Source of the DNA: Evansella halocellulosilytica
GTDB taxonomy: Bacteria > Bacillota > Bacilli > Bacillales > Salisediminibacteriaceae
Reading direction: 5' to 3'
NCBI RefSeq assembly: GCF_002335745.1
Contig: NZ_NIST01000001.1
Span: 5,040,090-5,104,089 of the forward strand
Length of the DNA: 64,000 bases
Part shown: positions 59,853 to 64,000 of the stretch, one piece after another
How the letters are laid out: each line of letters opens with the position of its first letter
Position numbering within the stretch: the stretch's first letter is position 1
Notes under the pieces: model-generated
What the model saw: the letters and a program-made list of their open reading frames with translations, nothing else
What the model was told of the DNA's origin: nothing
Databases searched by the model: none
Made by a program: the position numbers and the translations under genes

Positions 59853-60536
59853 ATGACTAAGCATATTGAAATTTCGATCTTAAAAAGAATAGACATCTTT
59901 AAAAATTGCAACATAAGTGAATTAAGCAAGATAGCAAATATTTTATTCAAAAAAGAAGTATCAAAGGGAGATATAATCTTTCATCAAGAGGAACCTTGTT
60001 CCATCATTTATTTAATTGCAGAAGGTCAAATAAAAGCGTTCAAAACGACAGAAGGTGGGCGTGAACAAATTGTAAATATATTATCAACCAATGACATGTT
60101 TCCTCATGTCGGACTTTTTGGAGACAGTGAATATCCAGCTACCGCCCAAGCAATCGAAAATTGTACCCTCTATTACCTTCTCGTCGATGAGTTTAATGAC
60201 TTATTAAAAGCATATCCAAGTATATCTATTAAACTTCTTCAAATTTCAGATGAAAAAATACGTGGTTTACAAACTCGATTAAGTCAGGTCATGGAAAAAG
60301 GTATAAAAGAGAAACTTATGAACACTTTGTTCATGCTAGCGAAAAACATCGGACGTCAAGTGGAGGATGGTTATGAAATCAATGTTGATTTAACACATCA
60401 AGATATTGCAGACATGTTGGGAACAACAAGAGAAACTGTTAGTCGTACGATGGCTCAACTAAAAAGAGAAGATAAAATGATGTATAATCAGCATTCAATC
60501 ATTATAAAATTTGCCCCCTTTAATGATAACCTTTAA
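59853..60536 (+). CDS. Crp/Fnr family transcriptional regulator
   Basis: 227 residues. N-terminal cyclic-nucleotide-type beta barrel (about 20-120, KGDIIFHQEEPCSIIYLIAEG) and long dimer helix; C-terminal winged helix (about 170-215) with recognition helix GTTRETVSRTMAQLKRE, whose E-x2-SR pattern is that of proteins reading TGTGA-N6-TCACA. There is no Cys cluster at either end like that of Fnr, and only three scattered cysteines, so the signal may not be an Fe-S cluster. AGGTGATTAA precedes the ATG. Likely regulator of the flanking scdA and cox promoters. Confidence 0.9.
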   Translation: MTKHIEISILKRIDIFKNCNISELSKIANILFKKEVSKGDIIFHQEEPCSIIYLIAEGQIKAFKTTEGGREQIVNILSTNDMFPHVGLFGDSEYPATAQAIENCTLYYLLVDEFNDLLKAYPSISIKLLQISDEKIRGLQTRLSQVMEKGIKEKLMNTLFMLAKNIGRQVEDGYEINVDLTHQDIADMLGTTRETVSRTMAQLKREDKMMYNQHSIIIKFAPFNDNL

Positions 60537-60565
60537 TCGTACCCTCGAAAGAAATCGTTAGAATG

Positions 60566-60597
60566 AAAACGACTATCGTACGATGATAGTCGTTTTT
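60566..60597. terminator. Bidirectional terminator
   Basis: AAAACGACTATC, short loop, GATAGTCGTTTTT. Serves the converging crp-like and heme-copper subunit I genes. Confidence 0.88.
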
Positions 60598-60647
60598 CTC
60601 ATTGTAACAAGTGTGCAGTCTTTTCTTTCGAAGAAAAATGATTTAGG

Positions 60648-62339
60648 TTACCATGGTTGGAATGGTGGTGATCCCGGTGGTGCATGAAAGATAAAATCAA
60701 TGAGTGGAATCACATATCCTATTGCAATGACCAATAGCATGAGTACAATCCAAAGCCCCCAACGCTCTGTCCAATATGGTGTTTTCGTTGCATGATCTTC
60801 TTCTTTAGCAATTGGAAACTCTGTTTCTCCTTTTGGTGAAAGGCACATGAGATGGAAGACGACATACACTTGAATGAAAATCCCAATCATTAACAATGTT
60901 CCTCCAATAGCTAAGAAAAACAAATACGGATCCCAACTTAACGCTGTGGCATTGTCAAAATAAGTCGTATATGACGTTCTTCGAGGTGCACCTAACAAGC
61001 CGCCCCAATGCATCGCCCCTGCCATAAACACCATACCTATTGTCCAAATCATGGTTTGGATAATGCCTAAGCGGTTTATAGATGGAGTTAAAACTCGTTT
61101 TGATAGATATGGAACGAGCCAATAGCTAATGCCAAAGAAAGTAAGAACGACCGTTGTTCCTACCGTTAAATGAAAATGTCCGACTACCCATAACGTGTTG
61201 TGAACAACTTGATTGAGTTGGTTGGTTGACTGGGCAATTCCTCCCGCTCCACCAGGAATAAAAGCAATCATCGCAATCATGGGCGCCAAGAAGCGGACAT
61301 CCCCCCATGGAAGTTTTTTATACCAGCTAAGTATTCCTTTTCCGCCTTTTTTACGTGAAGTTCGTTCAAATACGGCAAACATTGCGTAAGCAGTCATTAA
61401 AGAAGGAAAGGCAATCGATAAACTCATAAATACATGTAGGAATTTCACACCTTCGGACATTCCAGGATCAATGATTTGATGGTGGAATCCACCTGGAATG
61501 TTCATAATGACTAAAGCAATGATGACGACACGAGTTAACGTATCACTGAACCGTCTTCCTCCGATAATTTTAGGTACAATGACATACCAGGCAGAAACAG
61601 CTGTCAAATACCAAATATTAACGAGTGTATGGCCAAAAGCCCAAAAAAGAGTACGAGACAACATCACGTTTATCGTCTCAACCCAACCAAAAGACCAAGG
61701 AATAATCATAAAAACCTCTATTGCTACAGGGACACTACCGAAAAACAATAGAATAAAGACACCTGTAGCAAAGAAAGCAAGGATTGGAACATGTTCGCCA
61801 CGGTTATTTTTTCTCCAACTCGCCACTTGAATAAATGCTCCAAATGCACACATCCATACACCTAAAACGATCAAAACTAAGCCAATATAAAAATAAGGTG
61901 ATGCTGCCATTGGTGGGTAAAAGGTATACATGACTGACGCTTTATTCATCAAAATAGGAACTACAGCGAATACGAATCCGATTATTTTCAGTCCAAAGCC
62001 AATCCATGCCATCTTTCTAACTTTCGGCAAGAGACCACCTAAAGTATGTGAAAGTCCTGCATAAAAATAGCCAATTGCAAAGAAAGCAGTCAACACAACG
62101 ACTAGTAATAATCCATGTGCTGTGAGTACCTGATAATAATTAAGCCATGATGGTAATTCTAGCATTCCTGCTCGGTTTAATCCTTGTAATAATCCTAATA
62201 CTCCACCGAGCAATAAAGCGATAAATGCAACACTTATATATATTTTTGTTAGCCTTGCATCTTCTAAGTTTATACCGAACGTTTTATTAGCCTTATCTTT
62301 AAATGTTGGCATTTTCGTGTTGCCGATCACAGTTTCCAT
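60648..62339 (-). CDS. Heme-copper oxidoreductase subunit I, ba3-like; candidate CuA-type NO reductase
   Basis: 563 residues, about 13-14 membrane segments, B-family (ba3-like) heme-copper fold. Metal ligands are all present: His75 (TAHGLLL) and His390 for the low-spin heme, His388 (VGHFHL) for the active-site heme, His237, His286 and His287 (GGFHHQIIDPG) for the active-site metal. But the helix VI motif, His-Pro-x-x-Tyr in oxygen reductases, reads His237-Thr-Leu-Val-Asn241, so the cross-linked catalytic tyrosine is missing. One of two K-channel tyrosines of ba3 also aligns with Val248. Loss of this tyrosine is the mark of NO-reducing heme-copper enzymes; a CuA-containing NO reductase is known from Bacillus azotoformans. 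Start at 62339 follows GAGGGGGGAAACT. It would be annotated automatically as a b(o/a)3 oxidase subunit. Confidence 0.88.
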   Translation of the reverse strand: METVIGNTKMPTFKDKANKTFGINLEDARLTKIYISVAFIALLLGGVLGLLQGLNRAGMLELPSWLNYYQVLTAHGLLLVVVLTAFFAIGYFYAGLSHTLGGLLPKVRKMAWIGFGLKIIGFVFAVVPILMNKASVMYTFYPPMAASPYFYIGLVLIVLGVWMCAFGAFIQVASWRKNNRGEHVPILAFFATGVFILLFFGSVPVAIEVFMIIPWSFGWVETINVMLSRTLFWAFGHTLVNIWYLTAVSAWYVIVPKIIGGRRFSDTLTRVVIIALVIMNIPGGFHHQIIDPGMSEGVKFLHVFMSLSIAFPSLMTAYAMFAVFERTSRKKGGKGILSWYKKLPWGDVRFLAPMIAMIAFIPGGAGGIAQSTNQLNQVVHNTLWVVGHFHLTVGTTVVLTFFGISYWLVPYLSKRVLTPSINRLGIIQTMIWTIGMVFMAGAMHWGGLLGAPRRTSYTTYFDNATALSWDPYLFFLAIGGTLLMIGIFIQVYVVFHLMCLSPKGETEFPIAKEEDHATKTPYWTERWGLWIVLMLLVIAIGYVIPLIDFIFHAPPGSPPFQPW

Positions 62340-62358
62340 AGTTTCCCCCCTCTCCTCT

Positions 62359-62829
62359 TTACTTAACCGTGATGGTCGTCGCCATATGCTGGTGACCTGC
62401 ACCGCAATATTCATTACATATAACGAGATACTCGCCTGGTTCATTAAAAGTCTGCGTTATTTTTTGAATATGTCCTGGCACAACCATCGCATTTATATTT
62501 GTATTTGCGACTTGGAAACCGTGAATCACATCTTTTGACGTCATTTTGAAATGTACTGTTGAATCGGCAGGTATTTCAATATCACTTGGATTAAAACTAA
62601 ATATTTCTAATGTCATCACCACTTCATATTCATTCTCCCCTATTTGTTCAACACCCGGTTGATCGAATGGCGGTGTTTCATCCACTTTTTGTGGATCAAT
62701 CGTTTCCATGTGACTTGGCGGTCCCATTCCTAAAACAAAGGTTTGATAACCGGTCACCAGCATAAACCCTATAATGATCCCAAAGCTTACCGTAAGCCAA
62801 ATAGCTTCATCTCGATGGAATTTTTTCAT
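62359..62829 (-). CDS. CuA subunit II of the heme-copper enzyme
   Basis: 156 residues: one N-terminal membrane helix (about 9-34), then a cupredoxin domain. The CuA ligands are complete: His103 (DVIHGFQV), Cys138, Cys142, His146 and Met149 in CNEYCGAGHQHM. It takes electrons from a c-type cytochrome and passes them to subunit I. No fused cytochrome c domain. It lies 19 bp before subunit I and 12 bp after the small subunit. Confidence 0.94.
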   Translation of the reverse strand: MKKFHRDEAIWLTVSFGIIIGFMLVTGYQTFVLGMGPPSHMETIDPQKVDETPPFDQPGVEQIGENEYEVVMTLEIFSFNPSDIEIPADSTVHFKMTSKDVIHGFQVANTNINAMVVPGHIQKITQTFNEPGEYLVICNEYCGAGHQHMATTITVK

Positions 62830-62841
62830 CTCTTCCCGCTC

Positions 62842-62991
62842 CTATAATCTCGACATATATAACCACAACAGTAATAAATTTGTTACAAAAATAACAAAGC
62901 CTACTACACCAACGGAAAACCATGTTCCTTTTAACGGTGCTTCACTTTTGTCGTATAATTTTTCTTTTTGGTTCATTTTCGGCTCTCCCAT
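62842..62991 (-). CDS. Small subunit IIa of ba3-type enzyme
   Basis: 49 residues with a single membrane helix (FSVGVVGFVIFVTNLLLLWL). Position upstream of subunit II and size match the subunit IIa of ba3-type enzymes. The start at 62991 follows AAGGAGGTTGATTTTG; a frame extended to 63024 would begin upstream of the predicted transcription start near 63018. Confidence 0.8.
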   Translation of the reverse strand: MGEPKMNQKEKLYDKSEAPLKGTWFSVGVVGFVIFVTNLLLLWLYMSRL

Positions 62992-63024
62992 CAAAATCAA
63001 CCTCCTTTTTGTCATCTTACTCAC

Positions 63025-63067
63025 ATCTTAATTGATAATGGTTATCATTTCAGTGATTTCAATCACT
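63025..63067 (-). promoter_or_regulatory. Crp/Fnr site, Fur-like box and -10 of the CuA enzyme operon
   Basis: Minus strand reading: AGTGA-N6-TCACT palindrome (63067-63052), 21 nt, then TAAGAT (63030-63025). With a start near 63018 the site is centred at -41.5, as at scdA. Within the 21 nt lies TGATAATGGTTATCA (63033-63047), which matches the 7-1-7 Fur box TGATAATNATTATCA at 14 of 15 positions. Activation by a Crp/Fnr protein and repression by Fur or a relative are both suggested. Confidence 0.78.
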
Positions 63068-63351
63068 GATAAACAAAACTTGGCTGCCTAAAAACTTTTA
63101 TACTTTCGTGCAAGTTTTAATGGCGAAAGCCTTCGTTGTAGTTCTACGATCATCCATAGATTTGATAATTCTGATCGTACAAAAAAACCCTATTAAAGGG
63201 ATTCCACCTCAACAATGGGAGTACTATTAATCATTCACCATACACGATCACCTATCGGAAAATTGTTACGCTTCAACGTTTTTATCCTCCATTTCTCTTT
63301 TTTCACAAATTCTTCACTCGCTGTTCAAGATTTGCTCACAAATTCACAAAA

Positions 63352-63371
63352 TATAGGTGTTAACACCTATA
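63352..63371. promoter_or_regulatory. 20-bp perfect palindrome upstream of the bd oxidase
   Basis: TATAGGTGTTAACACCTATA, centred about 180 bp before the gene start. It is not a Crp/Fnr site (GTGT-TA-ACAC spacing) and matches no operator I know. AT-rich -10-like words (TATTAT, TACTAT) lie 16-27 bp downstream. Confidence 0.6.
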
Positions 63372-63544
63372 AAATTCATGAATGAATATTATTACTATAT
63401 AAATAGTGTTAACTATACGTAAGCAGATGCAGGATGTTACTTACAGAAGAAAGATTCTATTTTCCTTCAAAGGGGTATTCCATTGATAGGTTAACAAAAC
63501 GTCCTTTATGATAGATCACTTTAAACAGAAGGGAGAGGTGCGTC

Positions 63545-64000
63545 ATGTTTTTTGAATATGATCCGGTCATATACAGCCGCATATTAACTGCTTTGACATT
63601 AGGGTTCCACGTCATCTTTGCAACGCTCGGAGTTGGTATCCCACTCATGATTGCGATAGCCGAGTGGATGGGGATAAAACGAAATGACCCGCATTATACA
63701 CTTATGGCTAGACGATGGGCACGCGGATTTGTCGTCTTAGTTGCTATTGGAGTTGTGACTGGTACTGCTATTGGCTTACAGTTAAGCCTTCTATGGCCAA
63801 ACTTCATGCAGGCAGCAGGCCATACGATCGGTTTACCGATGTTTATGGAAGTTTTCGCATTTTTCTTTGAAGCGATATTCCTCGGAATATATTTATATAC
63901 TTGGGATCGATTCAAGAGCAAAATGAAGCACTTCTTATTAATTATTCCAGTTGTGATTGGCGCTACGTCTAGTGCCTTCTTTATTACAACCGTCAATTCA
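63545..64000 (+). CDS. cydA: Cytochrome bd-type quinol oxidase subunit I, partial
   Basis: The first 152 codons, open to the window end. MFFEYDPVIYSRILTALTLG, with the heme ligand region LGFHVIFATLGVG (His near residue 21) and GLQLSLLWPNFMQAAGHTIG followed by MEVFAFFFEAIFLG, is the CydA/CioA pattern. bd oxidases work at low oxygen and resist NO. It may be the YthA-type second bd oxidase of Bacilli. GGGAGAGGTGCGTC precedes the ATG. Divergent from the CuA enzyme operon, with 550 bp between them. Confidence 0.93.
   Translation, partial: MFFEYDPVIYSRILTALTLGFHVIFATLGVGIPLMIAIAEWMGIKRNDPHYTLMARRWARGFVVLVAIGVVTGTAIGLQLSLLWPNFMQAAGHTIGLPMFMEVFAFFFEAIFLGIYLYTWDRFKSKMKHFLLIIPVVIGATSSAFFITTVNS

Noticed and set aside
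60648-62339. Ordinary ba3 cytochrome c oxidase subunit I
   Set aside because: The overall fold and ligands fit, but Asn241 replaces the catalytic tyrosine, so an ordinary O2 reductase is the less likely reading; I keep it as the alternative.
63178-63206. Terminator between the two divergent respiratory units
   Set aside because: CCCTTTAATAGGG followed by T-run on the minus strand has too short a stem to call, and no gene ends there.
63352-63371. Third Crp/Fnr site, for the bd oxidase
   Set aside because: The symmetry is GTGT-TA-ACAC, without the 6-bp centre of TGTGA-N6-TCACA, and the spacing to -10-like words does not match the other two promoters.

Overview
The window is a low-GC Firmicute chromosome segment, most likely from a Bacillaceae species. 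The reasons are the gene order (sufCDSUB, yurZ, metNPQ, yusD-, yusG-, gcvH-, yusI-like genes and fadNAE follow the Bacillus subtilis yur-yus order), SAM (S-box) riboswitches, strong GGAGG ribosome sites, CotF-type spore coat genes and a consensus Bacillus FadR operator. The genus cannot be fixed from the sequence alone. No tRNA, rRNA, CRISPR array, transposase or phage gene was seen.

Layout. 1-1353: gene-free, nested tandem repeats. 1403-6749 (minus): Fe-S cluster assembly operon sufCDSUB. 7246-8602: small genes and repeats. 8603-10488: a group II intron lying directly after the metQ terminator. 10589-13454 (minus): methionine ABC transporter metNPQ under a SAM riboswitch. 13451-18632 (minus): SCP2-like protein, MFS transporter, YusG-like, GcvH, YusI-like, a 53-residue protein and a pirin. 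18975-21033: a second group II intron, directly after the fadE terminator. 21176-26706 (minus): beta-oxidation operon fadN-fadA-fadE with a consensus FadR box. 26955-30790 (plus): two spore coat genes, an isoprenylcysteine-methyltransferase-like membrane protein, and an ArsR-like regulator plus MFS exporter with twin operators. 31003-32304 (minus): a stand-alone SecY. 32305-35481: repeat-rich accessory stretch with a hypothetical gene and a methyltransferase. 35482-39454 (minus): propeller lipoprotein, response regulator, histidine kinase, His-rich lipoprotein. 40269-48610 (plus): SAM-riboswitch methionine operon metI-metC-yitJ-metH. 48850-57053 (plus): SAM-riboswitch sulfate assimilation and siroheme operon. 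57072-64000: trypsin-like protease and a respiratory/NO-stress island.

How the genes work together. Sulfur metabolism dominates: sulfate uptake, activation and reduction with siroheme supply for the sulfite reductase, transsulfuration to homocysteine, methylation to methionine, methionine import, and use of cysteine sulfur for Fe-S clusters. Three SAM-I riboswitches place uptake, methionine synthesis and sulfate reduction under one signal.

The most interesting part is 58390-64000. It holds ScdA/YtfE (repair of NO-damaged Fe-S clusters), a Crp/Fnr regulator, a three-gene CuA heme-copper operon and the start of a bd-type oxidase. The heme-copper subunit I looks like a ba3-type oxidase and keeps all six histidine ligands. 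The residue that should be the His-cross-linked catalytic tyrosine is Asn241, so I propose a CuA-containing nitric oxide reductase rather than an oxygen reductase. The promoters of ytfE and of this operon each carry a Crp/Fnr-type palindrome exactly 21 nt before the -10 hexamer, and the latter also has a Fur-box-like site in between.

Repeats are a second theme: a 32-bp unit found both in tandem and as a clean indel in a dispersed element, twin identical 180-bp elements built from four copies of one motif, and a roughly 1-kb inverted composite.
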